Shown piece after piece: positions 9,354 through 17,329 of a stretch of DNA of 64,000 nt (the first letter of the stretch is position 1; each line of letters opens with the position of its first letter). Made by a program: the position numbers and the translations under genes. The DNA lies in assembly GCA_036272595.1 (NCBI GenBank), contig DATAYM010000036.1:1-64000 (forward strand), written 5' to 3'. Origin of the DNA: Poindextera sp036272595 (GTDB lineage Bacteria > Pseudomonadota > Alphaproteobacteria > Caulobacterales > Caulobacteraceae). The notes under the pieces were generated by a model. It was given only the letters and a program-made list of their open reading frames with translations, was not told the DNA's origin and did not search any database.

Positions 9354-9889
9354 AGCTGGAGCCGCTGCAGATCGACGGCGCGTACCGCCTGCGGCCGGAG
9401 CGGCGCGGCGAAGAGCGCGGCCACCTGGAGCGGCTGTTCTGCCGCCAGACCTTTCGCGACCTGGGCCTGAAGGACTGTTCGGAGCAGGTCTCCGAAGTGG
9501 TCAACGCCCGCGCCGGCACGCTGCGCGGGATGCACTTCCAGCGCGCGCCGCACGGCGAGACCAAGCTGATCCGGGTCGTGCGCGGAGCGGTGTTCGACGT
9601 GCTGGTCGATGTGCGGCCGGGGTCGTCGACCTACGGCCGCTGGCAGGGGTTCGAGCTTTCCGCCGGCGACGGCTCGCTGATCTATGCCCCGGCCGGCCTG
9701 GCGCACGGCTATCTGACGCTCAGCGACGACAGCGCCATGCTCTACTTCATGGATACCGCCCATGTTGCGGACCACGCGGCCGGCGTCCACTACGCCGATC
9801 CCGCCTTGGCCATCGCCTGGCCGGCGCCGCCCGTGGTGATCAGCGAGCGCGACCGCACATGGCCGGTGCTGGCGGACCTCGCCCTGTGA
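9350..9889 (+). CDS. dTDP-4-dehydrorhamnose 3,5-epimerase family protein
   Basis: 179 aa, GTG start at 9350 overlapping the previous stop. It is an RmlC-type cupin with the core signature TLRGMHFQRAPHGETKLIR and the later APAGLAHGYLTL. The His in MHFQ corresponds to the catalytic base of RmlC. In this operon it would epimerise the CDP-4-keto-6-deoxy or C-methylated intermediate rather than dTDP-4-keto-rhamnose, so the rhamnose gene name is not applied. A truncated SDR follows directly. Confidence 0.88.
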   Translation: MKLEPLQIDGAYRLRPERRGEERGHLERLFCRQTFRDLGLKDCSEQVSEVVNARAGTLRGMHFQRAPHGETKLIRVVRGAVFDVLVDVRPGSSTYGRWQGFELSAGDGSLIYAPAGLAHGYLTLSDDSAMLYFMDTAHVADHAAGVHYADPALAIAWPAPPVVISERDRTWPVLADLAL

Positions 9890-9963
9890 CCGGGCGCGTG
9901 CTGGTCACCGGCGCCTCCGGCTTCATCGGCGCGCCCGCGTGCTCTTGGGCATGGCCCGACTGA
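9886..9963 (+). pseudogene. Truncated N-terminus of an NAD-dependent epimerase/reductase (SDR)
   Basis: A GTG at 9886 overlaps the epimerase stop exactly as in the preceding junctions and encodes VTGRVLVTGASGFIGAPA, a perfect extended-SDR Rossmann start with GxxGxxG. After about 18 codons the sequence loses any SDR character and reaches a stop at 9961. Only a stub remains of what was probably the 4-ketosugar reductase finishing this pathway. The following 128 bp up to 10091 contains no other recognisable gene. Confidence 0.75.
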
Positions 9964-10091
9964 TCCTGTCGACCTCTTCGCGCCCGACTCAGGAGACCGT
10001 GCGAGCGTCGGAGTCACAGCCGGGTTCGGCATGATAGGAACTGTTTTACCAGCCACGGCGGATCGCCGGGCCAGGAACCCCGGAGTCTAGA

Positions 10092-10970
10092 GTGGCGGCG
10101 ATCACGATCGGCGTACCGGTTTTCAACGAAGCCGCCCGCCTGGGTCGGTGCCTGGATAACCTGCGGGATCAGACCTTCACCGATTTCGAGGTGCTGATCC
10201 TCGACAACGCCTCCGAAGACGCCACCGGCGAGGTCGCCAAGACCTACGCCGCCCAGGACAAGCGATTCCGTTACACGCGCCAGCCCATCAACCGGGGCCA
10301 GGCCGGCAACCACCATGATGTGATGTTGGCGGCGACCAGTCCCTATTTCCACTGGCGCGCCGCCGACGACAGCTCCGACCTCAACTATCTGGAGGTCCTG
10401 CATGGCCTGCTCGAGGCCAATCCCGCCAAGTCCATGGCGGTCGGCCGCGATCTCGGGATCTTCGAAGGCGAGGTCATCCGCACCACCCACTTTCCCAGGC
10501 TGAAGAACGATCGGGGGCTCAGCGATCTCTTGAAACTGATGTTCGGCGGCCCGCCGAGCTGGTTCTACGGCCTCTATCGCCGCGAGGTCCTGGCGCCGAT
10601 CGTCGCCCGCGTCGGCCGCGACTACGCCACGGGAGGGTGGGGCCACGACTTCATAATCGATCTGCCTTTTTTCATGGATCACGCGGTCATCGGGACGGAC
10701 GCGACAACCTTCAGGGTGGCGCTGCGCCCGCGGCGCGGCGCGCCCGGCCAGCCCGAGCCGCCCAGGACCGAACCGGACCTGGACATGATGCTCGCCATCC
10801 GCAGCCAATTCCTCGGCATCGCCCAGACCTTCGTCGACGAGCGCGCCCGCACCGGCGCCGAGCGCGCCTTCTGGGCGATCATGCTCAGGCTCTACGCCGA
10901 CAGGCGGGTCTACAAGACCAAACACATCCTGCGGCGCGGCGCGCGCCGCCTGATCGGGCTCAAGCCCTAG
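10092..10970 (+). CDS. Glycosyltransferase family 2 protein
   Basis: 292 aa from GTG 10092. GT-A fold N-terminus IGVPVFNEAARLGRCLDNL with a DFEVLILDNASEDAT motif, then HWRAADD in place of the usual DDD/DxD metal motif at about residue 95. The C-terminal 80 residues are Arg-rich with no predicted membrane span, so a cytosolic or membrane-associated transferase is likely. It probably transfers the deoxysugar made by the upstream operon; substrate and acceptor are unknown. Confidence 0.85.
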   Translation: MAAITIGVPVFNEAARLGRCLDNLRDQTFTDFEVLILDNASEDATGEVAKTYAAQDKRFRYTRQPINRGQAGNHHDVMLAATSPYFHWRAADDSSDLNYLEVLHGLLEANPAKSMAVGRDLGIFEGEVIRTTHFPRLKNDRGLSDLLKLMFGGPPSWFYGLYRREVLAPIVARVGRDYATGGWGHDFIIDLPFFMDHAVIGTDATTFRVALRPRRGAPGQPEPPRTEPDLDMMLAIRSQFLGIAQTFVDERARTGAERAFWAIMLRLYADRRVYKTKHILRRGARRLIGLKP

Positions 10971-11243
10971 CGGCGGCATTTCCGGCCAAGGGCGGCCGCA
11001 GCCTGGTCGGGGCCGGAAACGGCCTCGGATACGACCGGGATCGTAGAGCGGGCCTAGCGGCGGGCGTCGTCCCGATCTATTCGAATGCGCATCGATCAAC
11101 GGCCTTTGCAGTACTGCGGACCGGAGGACCAATGCGGGCCAAGGATAGTCGAGCGCCAGCGGTGGGCGTCAGTCGCCGACCCGCGGCCATCCCCGATTGC
11201 AGCCGTAGCGGAAGCGTCGAAGTCGCAGCGGGGAAGTAGCCGG

Positions 11244-11378
11244 ATGCCTCCCAAGCTCAGCATCTGCATTCCGACCTACAACCGCGCGGACTATCTCGAT
11301 GGGGAAAGTATCCGTCTAATCCCGCCGGGCGCTGGGTGGAAAGGCGCACCCGGCACCCAGCTACTCTATTTCGGCTAG
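11244..11378 (+). pseudogene. Truncated glycosyltransferase family 2 N-terminus
   Basis: The ATG at 11244 encodes MPPKLSICIPTYNRADYLD, the canonical beginning of a GT2 protein. At about codon 19 the homology stops abruptly, and 25 unrelated codons lead to a stop at 11376-11378. A GCTGGGT/ACCCAGC hairpin lies just after the break, within 11329-11361. Together with the SDR stub at 9886 this marks the region as a degraded polysaccharide cluster. The 270 bp before it holds no gene I can support. Confidence 0.7.
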
Positions 11379-11540
11379 CCCGCATGAAAGCCCCGGCCAG
11401 CTCCCAGGGCCTTTACTTTACCTTACCTTCGAATACAGAATACAGTGACAGGTACGTTTGTCCCTGCAAAATCATGTCTGACGATCTTCATGGGCGCGCG
11501 GGCGCGGCCGCCGCCCGGCCTGGCCGGTGCGGCGCTGGAG

Positions 11541-11635
11541 ATTGTCCAGGGGAAAGGATGGCTAGCGTCGTTTGTCGTTGTGGTGGTGGTGGTGGTGGTG
11601 GTTGTCGCCGCCGGCCATCCTTGCCTCTGGACAAT
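11541..11635. repeat. Inverted repeat with GTG triplet core
   Basis: Left arm ATTGTCCAGGGGAAAGGATG and right arm CATCCTTGCCTCTGGACAAT are near-perfect inverted repeats. They enclose about 50 bp that includes eight or so tandem TGG/GTG triplets. The same arms enclose a CAA triplet tract at 50008-50092. A long hairpin could form in RNA or single-stranded DNA. Confidence 0.85.
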
Positions 11636-11844
11636 CAGGTGCTCGCAGACTCCTCCGCAATCGCGAGCTCGAGGGCGTCGAGCCCGATGAACTCCCGATG
11701 CAGCGCCTGGCGCGCGTCGAGCCAGACGCAGCGCGCGACGGGATGCTCGGCTTCGTGGTTGACCCGTTCGGCGGTCATGACCACGCCGCCCGACTTCAAC
11801 CGCACTGGATCGCCCGCCCGCGCCGTCCACGCCTCGCCGCCCAT
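11635..11844 (-). CDS. DUF2158 (YodC-like) small protein
   Basis: 69 aa from ATG 11844. The core GDPVRLKSGGVVMTAE plus ARCVWLD matches the DUF2158/YodC family, which is usually GDxVxLKSGGPxMTV then CxWFD, followed by a short beta strand such as FIGLDALELA. The function of the family is unknown. The stop codon overlaps the first base of the inverted repeat at 11635, so gene and repeat abut exactly. The frame is open upstream to 12030, but that part is repeat element rather than protein. Confidence 0.7.
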   Translation of the reverse strand: MGGEAWTARAGDPVRLKSGGVVMTAERVNHEAEHPVARCVWLDARQALHREFIGLDALELAIAEESAST

Positions 11845-12200
11845 CAGAGTCCCCCAACCGGCGCCGCCGAACCGCGTGCTGCAGACGCGCTGTTCGAACG
11901 GATCGATCGACCGGGGCTGTGACGGCTGAACATGCGGAGAGTTAAGCACGGCACGGAAGGCGGTCAGGGATTTCCTGACCGGGCACGCGGCTCGGGTAGA
12001 CACCATGAACCCTCGCCCGGCCGAGGCCATAGTCTCGCTTCCTGCTAAGTCGCTCGATTCACCTAAAGCACGAACTAAAGGTGCTTGACCTTGATGCGGG
12101 GGTTTCAGTGCGGAAGCGCCAGAAGGCTCTCATTGAAGCAGGCGGCTTGGAGTGAACGCGGCTAAGCTCCGGAATAGTCTGAATAGCGGAGGGCAATGAG
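11845..12200. other. Intergenic: left end of repeat element and leader of XRE gene
   Basis: 11845-11980 belongs to dispersed element copy 1. The rest, up to 12200, carries no gene. It contains an imperfect dyad AAGCAC/GGTGCTT around 12067-12087 that could be an autoregulatory site for the XRE protein starting at 12201, but the match is modest. Confidence 0.35.
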
Positions 12201-12629
12201 GTGGCGGCACGGCGCAAACAGGACGGCACGCCAAACCCGCTCGATACTGCGCTCGGGAAACGCATTCGGCTGCGTCGCGAGGCAGTGGGTCTCTCGCTAG
12301 CCGCTCTCGCCCGCTCCGTTGACTTGACTGTCCCTCAGCTTTGGAAATACGAACAGGGTCGCAATCAAGTGAACTTCTCACGATTGGTCGATATCGCGCA
12401 TGCCCTGGGCTGCCGCGTAATCGATCTGGTAGACGATCTAGACGACGCCCTCATTGCCGGCCCCTCCATCCCAAAAAGCATTCCATATTTGCGTACTCGG
12501 GGGGCGGCCGAGCTTCTAAATGCATATTGCGAAACCCCTGCGGCGATCCGCTGGACAATCCTGAAGCTTGTGGAAGAGATCGCTAGCTGTAACCAGCTAA
12601 GTCAGAGGCAGCGGAGCGGCCCAGACTGA
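12201..12629 (+). CDS. XRE-family helix-turn-helix regulator
   Basis: 142 aa, GTG start at 12201 with GGAGG about 10 nt upstream. Residues about 15-75 form a Cro/CI-type HTH: LGKRIRLRREAVGLSLAALA, then VDLTVPQLWKYEQGRNQV, then SRLVDIAHALGCRVIDL. The remaining 65 residues form an acidic and then helical tail. This is the usual size of small alphaproteobacterial XRE repressors found near accessory DNA. It stands alone with no antitoxin/toxin partner recognised. Confidence 0.85.
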   Translation: MAARRKQDGTPNPLDTALGKRIRLRREAVGLSLAALARSVDLTVPQLWKYEQGRNQVNFSRLVDIAHALGCRVIDLVDDLDDALIAGPSIPKSIPYLRTRGAAELLNAYCETPAAIRWTILKLVEEIASCNQLSQRQRSGPD

Positions 12630-12859
12630 TGACGTACGTTAACGATGATCAGCCCGGTCTCCCGGCGTTCGCTCAAATCTCTTCTCCCGACGTCGCGGCC
12701 CAAGCGGCCGGCGCTTTCGAAGCGGGCGCCAGCCGCACCCGCACGCATAGTCGCGCGTCTCGGATAACGCCCGGTTTAGCAGCGGCCCGGCCGAGCCCCA
12801 TTTTGGAGTTCATTTTCGCCAGGCCGAGTTGATGATAAGAATCTCCGGCTCCAACTTTC

Positions 12860-13171
12860 ATGGTTTTGGTCATGCCTGACGCGGCCGGCAAGCTAACCCC
12901 TGAAGAGCTTCAGAAGGTGAAAGCGTGGTGGCCGGGCCGCTGGGTTGGCGATGTCGTATGCCCGGTCTGCAAGTCATTGGACTGGCATACATCGCCCTAT
13001 GTCATCTCGTTTACGCGTTTTGCAACGGACGGGCTGCACGGCCTTCCTTCCTTTCCGCACATTCTGGTCGAGTCACCCTGCGGCTACTCGATGTTCTTTG
13101 ACGCGACGACCTTGGGCTTGTTCACGCCTCACCAGCCGCCGACCACCGTATCGGCGCCCGGCGCGCGGTAA
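12860..13171 (+). CDS. Small zinc-ribbon-like hypothetical protein
   Basis: 103 aa; the start could equally be the in-frame ATG at 12872. It has WPGRWVGDVVCPVCKSLDW (a Cys pair) and later ESPCGYSMFFDATTLGL, which resembles widespread small proteins with a split zinc ribbon ending in xxFFNAxxxGL. The second half has kept only one Cys, so metal binding is doubtful. No operon partner. The 230 bp before it (12630-12859) contains only short frames without features. Confidence 0.55.
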   Translation: MVLVMPDAAGKLTPEELQKVKAWWPGRWVGDVVCPVCKSLDWHTSPYVISFTRFATDGLHGLPSFPHILVESPCGYSMFFDATTLGLFTPHQPPTTVSAPGAR

Positions 13172-13195
13172 GGCGGGGCTCGCGCGGCCATTTCG

Positions 13196-14221
13196 CTAAT
13201 GGGACGCGACAGGGCCGACGGTGGCGGTGGGTACGGGAAAAGCCTTGTCCGGCCGCCAGACAACGGTGTCATCCACCGCGTAGAGGCGGCACTCGACATG
13301 CCGATCTGCACAGTCTTTCAACAGGCTGTTCAGGGCGTCCGCATCGCCGACGGCGCCCCAGCGACCATCGCTGGTCACGACAAAGGCGCGGGGGCTGCTG
13401 AGCAGCAGGAACTGCTTGTAGGCGTCGCCAACGCCGCCTGCCGGGTTTCCGCCCGTTGGAACCGACGCCACATCGTCGATCGCGGCGTAGCCGGACGCGA
13501 TGGGAAGACCGTCGGGGCTTAAGCTGATTCCGTTGGCGACCAGCACCGCGGTCCAGCGCTGCTGGGCGTCATGGATGCGCTGCGGCAATTGCATGACCCA
13601 CTCGGCGGGATAGGCGAAGGCGAGGTTGTCGGTCTCCTTCGATGCGATTGCGATCGTCACGCCGATCAGATGCCCCTCATCGTCGAAAAGGCCGCCGCCA
13701 CTTGAGCCGGGGGCGATGGCGGCCGAGGTCTGGATGCCCGGCATGGTTTCGCCCGGCGCGACGCGCAGCGCCGACACCAGGCCGTCGGTGAGCGTGAGTT
13801 CCAGGCCCAGCGGGCTGCCGATAGCATAGGCCTTTTCGCCAACCTTCACGGCCTCGATGGGCGCCACGACGGCCGGCACCGCTGGCAGATTCTCATCCGC
13901 ACTCAACAGGCAGAGGTCACGTTTATGGTCGGGATCACGGGTGACGGTGTTGATTTTCACCACTCGCTTGCCGTTGTCGCGGGCGATGGTGACGCCGGTC
14001 GCGCTGGCGACGACGTGGCAGGCCGTGACTAGCAGCCGCGGCGAAATGACAACGGCGCTGCCTAACTCAAAAATCGGACTGGCGCCGTGCTGGGCCCGCA
14101 CCACCCAGATCGTTGGGGAAAGCTTGGCGAACAGATCTTCCGGTGCCATCGGCGCGGCGAGAGCCGGCGTGACGGCCAGCGCGACCAGTGCAGCGAAGGC
14201 GGCGGACGTTTTAGATCTCAT
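13196..14221 (-). CDS. Secreted trypsin-like (S1) serine protease
   Basis: 341 aa from ATG 14221, giving a clean signal peptide MRSKTSAAFAALVALAVTPALAAP. The catalytic triad is visible at about His69 (LLVTACHVV), Asp102 (HKRDLCLL) and Ser174 (IAPGSSGGGLFDDEG). It resembles the DegP/HtrA-like trypsin domain but has no PDZ; about 120 C-terminal residues are unassigned. Expected to act in the periplasm or outside. It sits between small hypothetical genes and the adhesin module, so processing of surface proteins is a possible but untested role. Confidence 0.85.
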   Translation of the reverse strand: MRSKTSAAFAALVALAVTPALAAPMAPEDLFAKLSPTIWVVRAQHGASPIFELGSAVVISPRLLVTACHVVASATGVTIARDNGKRVVKINTVTRDPDHKRDLCLLSADENLPAVPAVVAPIEAVKVGEKAYAIGSPLGLELTLTDGLVSALRVAPGETMPGIQTSAAIAPGSSGGGLFDDEGHLIGVTIAIASKETDNLAFAYPAEWVMQLPQRIHDAQQRWTAVLVANGISLSPDGLPIASGYAAIDDVASVPTGGNPAGGVGDAYKQFLLLSSPRAFVVTSDGRWGAVGDADALNSLLKDCADRHVECRLYAVDDTVVWRPDKAFPVPTATVGPVASH

Positions 14222-14319
14222 GGCGACAGATCGATCGGTTGCCGTGGCGACCACTCGAACGCTTGAACGGGCTTAAGTGTCCGAGCGTCGGCGAAGAATC
14301 GACGCACAGGTCGCCGCGT

Positions 14320-15507
14320 TCAGGTCGCCGGCGCCAGCGCTTTTGGGGCCGATATCCGGCCTAGGAGGCGCTCGTGAACCGCGGCGGTCTCCGGGGTCCT
14401 GGGGTTGAGACGAACAAACAGTTCCTGATTCTTCCGCTTGTACTCTTCCAAACGCCCGTCGTGTTCAGCATAGGCGCGCAACAGGGCGTTGGCGCCGGAC
14501 TCGGCATCGAAGTCCTCGTAATAATAACCATATTCCTTGAGGAATTCGGAGTTGTGGATGAGCGGGTAGCCGCCGTACAGCACCTCATAATAGAGGTAAT
14601 TCAGACCGTTCTCCCAGTGATGGGTAACGATGGCGTCGCAGTGGTTAGCGATGAAGTGCGGCCCTACGAAACGTCCCTCCGACGTCATGATGCCGGCCTT
14701 GCTGGCTTCGAACGACAGGAAGAGCGATTTGAAGTGCGGCTTTTCACGGAACTGCCAAGTGTTGGTGATGAACATCGCCTTGAACGCCTCGGGTTGGCGG
14801 CGAAAGGCGGCTTCACAGACCAGCATGGGCAGGTGGCTGGTCTTCATCACGGTGATGTTGGGATCCATCACCCCGACCCGCCAGGGGCCCGTGGCCTTGC
14901 GGTAACCGAACAGCTGGCGAATCTCATCGTCCGAGGTTTCGATCAGCAACGGCGACCAGATCTGCGGGACCTCGTAAACCGGGCAGCGGTAGAGGGTTTC
15001 GCACCAGCCGCGATAGGTATGCATGTGCTGGGGCGTCATCCAGACGGCGTCGTAATAGTCGTGATCGAAATAGAGCTCGGCGTCGGGCCGCGGGTTTGGC
15101 TTGGCGACCAGCGCCTCCATTGAGATCACGCCTCCATTGCCGCCCTTGTAACAGATCATCTTGCAGCCGCCCGCGCGCAGCATCATCACCGTGTCACGGT
15201 CGATCGCCGCGCCAAGCCCGATGACGTAGTCGAGCTCGTCCATGACGTCATGGGTGTTGACGATGTCGGCCCGACCTATGCCGAGGCCCTCAGGAATGAT
15301 CGGCTCGCGGCCATCGCCGTGATTCAGCAGATAGACCCGCTTGCAGTTAGGGGAATTGGCGAACAGCTGGAACATGAACAGCACGTTCTGCCGCAGGCCG
15401 TTCTCGAACAGGCCGAGCGTGCCATCCGCCTTGACGAAAATGGTGATTCCAATGGTGTACCCCTTGGCCTGGGGCAGTTTGGCCTCGCCAGCGGGTCGGC
15501 GACTCAA
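14320..15507 (-). CDS. DUF2827 protein, possible glycosyltransferase (copy B)
   Basis: 395 aa. The N-terminus YTIGITIFVKADGTLGLFENGLRQNVLFMFQLF matches the DUF2827 pattern (IGIT... G...ENGxxQNVLFL). Other shared blocks with the paralogue at 16121-17230 are VWMTPQHMH, VGVMDPNITVMKTSHLP, CDAIVTHHWENGLNYLYYEVLYGGYPLIHNS and EYGYYYEDFD. The late WENGLNYLY...PLIHNS...GYYY segment looks like the sugar-nucleotide half of a GT-B transferase, but that is inference. It overlaps the secreted-protein gene by 4 bp and is last in the adhesin module. Confidence 0.75.
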   Translation of the reverse strand: MSRRPAGEAKLPQAKGYTIGITIFVKADGTLGLFENGLRQNVLFMFQLFANSPNCKRVYLLNHGDGREPIIPEGLGIGRADIVNTHDVMDELDYVIGLGAAIDRDTVMMLRAGGCKMICYKGGNGGVISMEALVAKPNPRPDAELYFDHDYYDAVWMTPQHMHTYRGWCETLYRCPVYEVPQIWSPLLIETSDDEIRQLFGYRKATGPWRVGVMDPNITVMKTSHLPMLVCEAAFRRQPEAFKAMFITNTWQFREKPHFKSLFLSFEASKAGIMTSEGRFVGPHFIANHCDAIVTHHWENGLNYLYYEVLYGGYPLIHNSEFLKEYGYYYEDFDAESGANALLRAYAEHDGRLEEYKRKNQELFVRLNPRTPETAAVHERLLGRISAPKALAPAT

Positions 15508-16097
15508 CGGAACAGCTCCTTCTTCACCGAGACGCAGCCCGTACCGGCGGCGCTGAGATAGACCTGCAGCGCCGGGCCGGAGTCGCTCACCTTTACGTCC
15601 CGCGACAGCACGTGTTCACCGGTGAACTTGGCGAAAACGGTTGATTTGACGATGTCGCAGGGCTGGCTCCAGTAGATCACCTGCTCGTACATGCCGGCGC
15701 AATTGGGCGCTATCATCAGGGTGGAGAGGTGGGTGTGGCCGCCGGTCGGCGCGGCCTCGACCACGAACACCGCCGGCCAGCGATCGGAATCCGGGCCGAG
15801 CGGCTGGGCGATGAAGCGCGCCTGCTGGCCCTCGAACAGAAAGCTCATGGCCTGCTGGACGGACGCTGCGCAGTTGGTCAGGTGCATCTGTTGCAGATCG
15901 AGCAGCAGCTCGTGCGACGGGTTCGCCGCATCGTTCATGCCGCCGGAGACCTCCGCATCCGCCGGCGGCGCGGCGGGCGCCTCGTGTTTCGCGGCCTGGG
16001 CGTGGACGCCGTTCAGTGGGCTGACGATTGCGATCGCCCCGACCACAGCCGCCGCGGCCGCACATTGGGCCGGGCTCATCCTTTTCCGCGGGATCAT
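15504..16097 (-). CDS. Secreted Cys-containing protein of unknown function
   Basis: 197 aa from ATG 16097, 23 bp after the upstream DUF2827 stop. A membrane-spanning signal sequence (AAAAAVVGAIAIVSPLNGVHAQA) is followed by an Ala/Pro-rich stretch. The globular part holds four Cys (in LTNCAAS, APNCAGM, SQPCDIV and GTGCVSV), enough for two disulfides. No family recognised. Its position between two DUF2827 genes, overlapping the second, implies a job tied to them, such as a periplasmic accessory to adhesin maturation. Confidence 0.65.
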   Translation of the reverse strand: MIPRKRMSPAQCAAAAAVVGAIAIVSPLNGVHAQAAKHEAPAAPPADAEVSGGMNDAANPSHELLLDLQQMHLTNCAASVQQAMSFLFEGQQARFIAQPLGPDSDRWPAVFVVEAAPTGGHTHLSTLMIAPNCAGMYEQVIYWSQPCDIVKSTVFAKFTGEHVLSRDVKVSDSGPALQVYLSAAGTGCVSVKKELFR

Positions 16098-16120
16098 GAT
16101 TTCCTCACGCTCGGCTCTGC

Positions 16121-17230
16121 TCAACTCATCAACTTTTCCAGCAGCTCGGCGTGCCGGCGCTGCACCGCCGGATTGTCGATGTTGTAGCGCCACAGGGCCT
16201 CCAGCACCTTCGGCCGACGCGCCACCTGCTCGGCCGAATGGGTGTTCAGCGCCTCGCGCAACACCTCGCCGCCAGTCTGCGGATCGAAGGCCGGATAGTA
16301 ATAGCCGGCTTCCTCGAACTCGGGGGAGTTATGGATCAGCGGCCAGCCCAGATAGAGCACGTCCCAATAGAGGTAGTTGAGCGCGTTTTCCCATTGGTGA
16401 GTGACGACGGCGTCGATGTGCGACCCAAGCATTTCGGCCACCAGGAAGCGGGACTCGGCGAACACCTTGCCGGCGCGGCTGATGTCGGTGGCGGCGCAGA
16501 ACTGCTCGAAGTGCGGGTTGCCGCGCAGGTGCGCGGCGCTGAACAAAAGGACCCGGTCGATCAGCTCCGGCTGTTTGCGATAGGCCTCCTCGCAGACCAG
16601 AAGCGGCAGCTGGAAGGTCTTGACCACGTTGACGTTTGGATCGAACACCCCGATCCGCCAAGTATCGCCGGCCGGTGGGCGCCAGAAGGGATTGACCTTC
16701 AATTGGAAGGCCGACTGGGTCAGGCACATGGGATGCCAGACATGCGGCGCGATCTCCACGTTGGGAGTGCGGGTGATGGCGCAATAGGCGTGGTTCATGT
16801 GCCAGTGCTGCGGCGTGATCCAACAGGCGTCGAAACCGACGGCGTTGATGTAGTCGCCGTAGCTGACGTCGTTGGCGAGGTCTTCAAAGCTCATCACCAT
16901 GGCATTGCCGGCCATGTAGGAGACCAGCTTGCCGCCGCGCTCGCGGAACGGGCCGCTGAACTGGATCTCCGCGCGCGCGCCGAGCTCGATAATGATGTCC
17001 AGCTTCTCGACGGCGTCCTCGATCTCCAGCGTCGGAATGCCGTAGAGCTCGCCGAGCGCGTGGGGACCGGCGCCGGGCGGCCAGCTGACCAGGGCGCAGA
17101 GCTCCACCTCGGGCAGGCGTTGGAACACCAGCGCCAAGTAGACGATGTTCTGGTGCAGGCCGCTGGACCACAGAGCGTCGTGGGCGGTCACGCCGGAAAA
17201 CGCGGTTATTCCAATCTTGAGTCGCTTCAC
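16121..17230 (-). CDS. DUF2827 protein, possible glycosyltransferase (copy A)
   Basis: 369 aa from GTG 17230 (KRLKIGITAFSG). The frame is open to 17266, but those extra codons lie inside the terminator hairpin of the adhesin gene, so the inner start is preferred. Family blocks: LHQNIVYLALVFQRLPEVEL, CWITPQHWHM, IGVFDPNVNVVKTFQLP, DAVVTHQWENALNYLYWDV, WPLIHNSPEFEEAGYYY. It is clearly paralogous to the gene at 14320. It follows the trimeric adhesin after a 99-bp gap containing two hairpins. Enzyme activity has not, to my knowledge, been settled for this family. Confidence 0.75.
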   Translation of the reverse strand: MKRLKIGITAFSGVTAHDALWSSGLHQNIVYLALVFQRLPEVELCALVSWPPGAGPHALGELYGIPTLEIEDAVEKLDIIIELGARAEIQFSGPFRERGGKLVSYMAGNAMVMSFEDLANDVSYGDYINAVGFDACWITPQHWHMNHAYCAITRTPNVEIAPHVWHPMCLTQSAFQLKVNPFWRPPAGDTWRIGVFDPNVNVVKTFQLPLLVCEEAYRKQPELIDRVLLFSAAHLRGNPHFEQFCAATDISRAGKVFAESRFLVAEMLGSHIDAVVTHQWENALNYLYWDVLYLGWPLIHNSPEFEEAGYYYPAFDPQTGGEVLREALNTHSAEQVARRPKVLEALWRYNIDNPAVQRRHAELLEKLMS

Positions 17231-17245
17231 GTTTCGATCGATCTC

Positions 17246-17282
17246 AAAAAAATCGCGGCCCGACATAACATCGGGCCGCGAT
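17246..17282 (-). terminator. Rho-independent terminator after the trimeric adhesin
   Basis: Perfect 12-bp stem (ATCGCGGCCCGA at 17252-17263 with its complement at 17271-17282, 7-nt loop), followed on the minus strand by seven U residues (17245-17251). It lies between the adhesin and the DUF2827 gene, so expression of the latter needs read-through or its own promoter. Confidence 0.9.
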
Positions 17283-17293
17283 CACTCAAAGGT

Positions 17294-17322
17294 GGTGGGC
17301 CGCGCTTTTGGCGCGACCCACC
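17294..17322 (-). terminator. Second hairpin directly after the adhesin stop codon
   Basis: GGTGGGCCGCGC pairs with GCGCGACCCACC with one mismatch around a loop of about 5 nt, 8 nt past the adhesin stop. There is no U-tract of its own. It may protect the mRNA 3' end or assist the terminator at 17246. Confidence 0.6.
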
Positions 17323-17329
17323 GCGTTTC

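Larger units (their letters stand above)
11493..11980 (-). repeat. Dispersed element copy 1 (with hairpin, triplet core and DUF2158 gene)
   Basis: Read on the minus strand from 11980, the element begins TCAGGAAATCCCTGA, then about 130 bp closely matching 49850-49980, then a DUF2158 gene absent from the other copy, then an inverted repeat (11541-11635), then about 40 bp again matching copy 2 down to about 11493. The second copy lies on the plus strand at 49850-50141. By eye the shared flanks are about 80% identical. No transposase or target duplication was identified. Confidence 0.75.

Noticed and set aside
11541..11635. CRISPR array or phase-variation promoter
   Set aside because: Only one inverted repeat with a triplet core; no spaced direct repeats and no cas genes.
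11572..11690. Frames with runs of Trp, Val or Thr across the triplet tract
   Set aside because: They arise from translating the GTG/TGG microsatellite within an inverted repeat.
12629..12832. 67-codon frame that overlaps the XRE stop codon
   Set aside because: The overlap hints at coupling but the sequence is low-complexity, with no recognisable motif.
12673..12891. 72-codon minus-strand frame between XRE and zinc-ribbon genes
   Set aside because: The text looks vaguely protein-like but no family, ribosome site or partner is visible, and it overlaps the start of the plus-strand gene.
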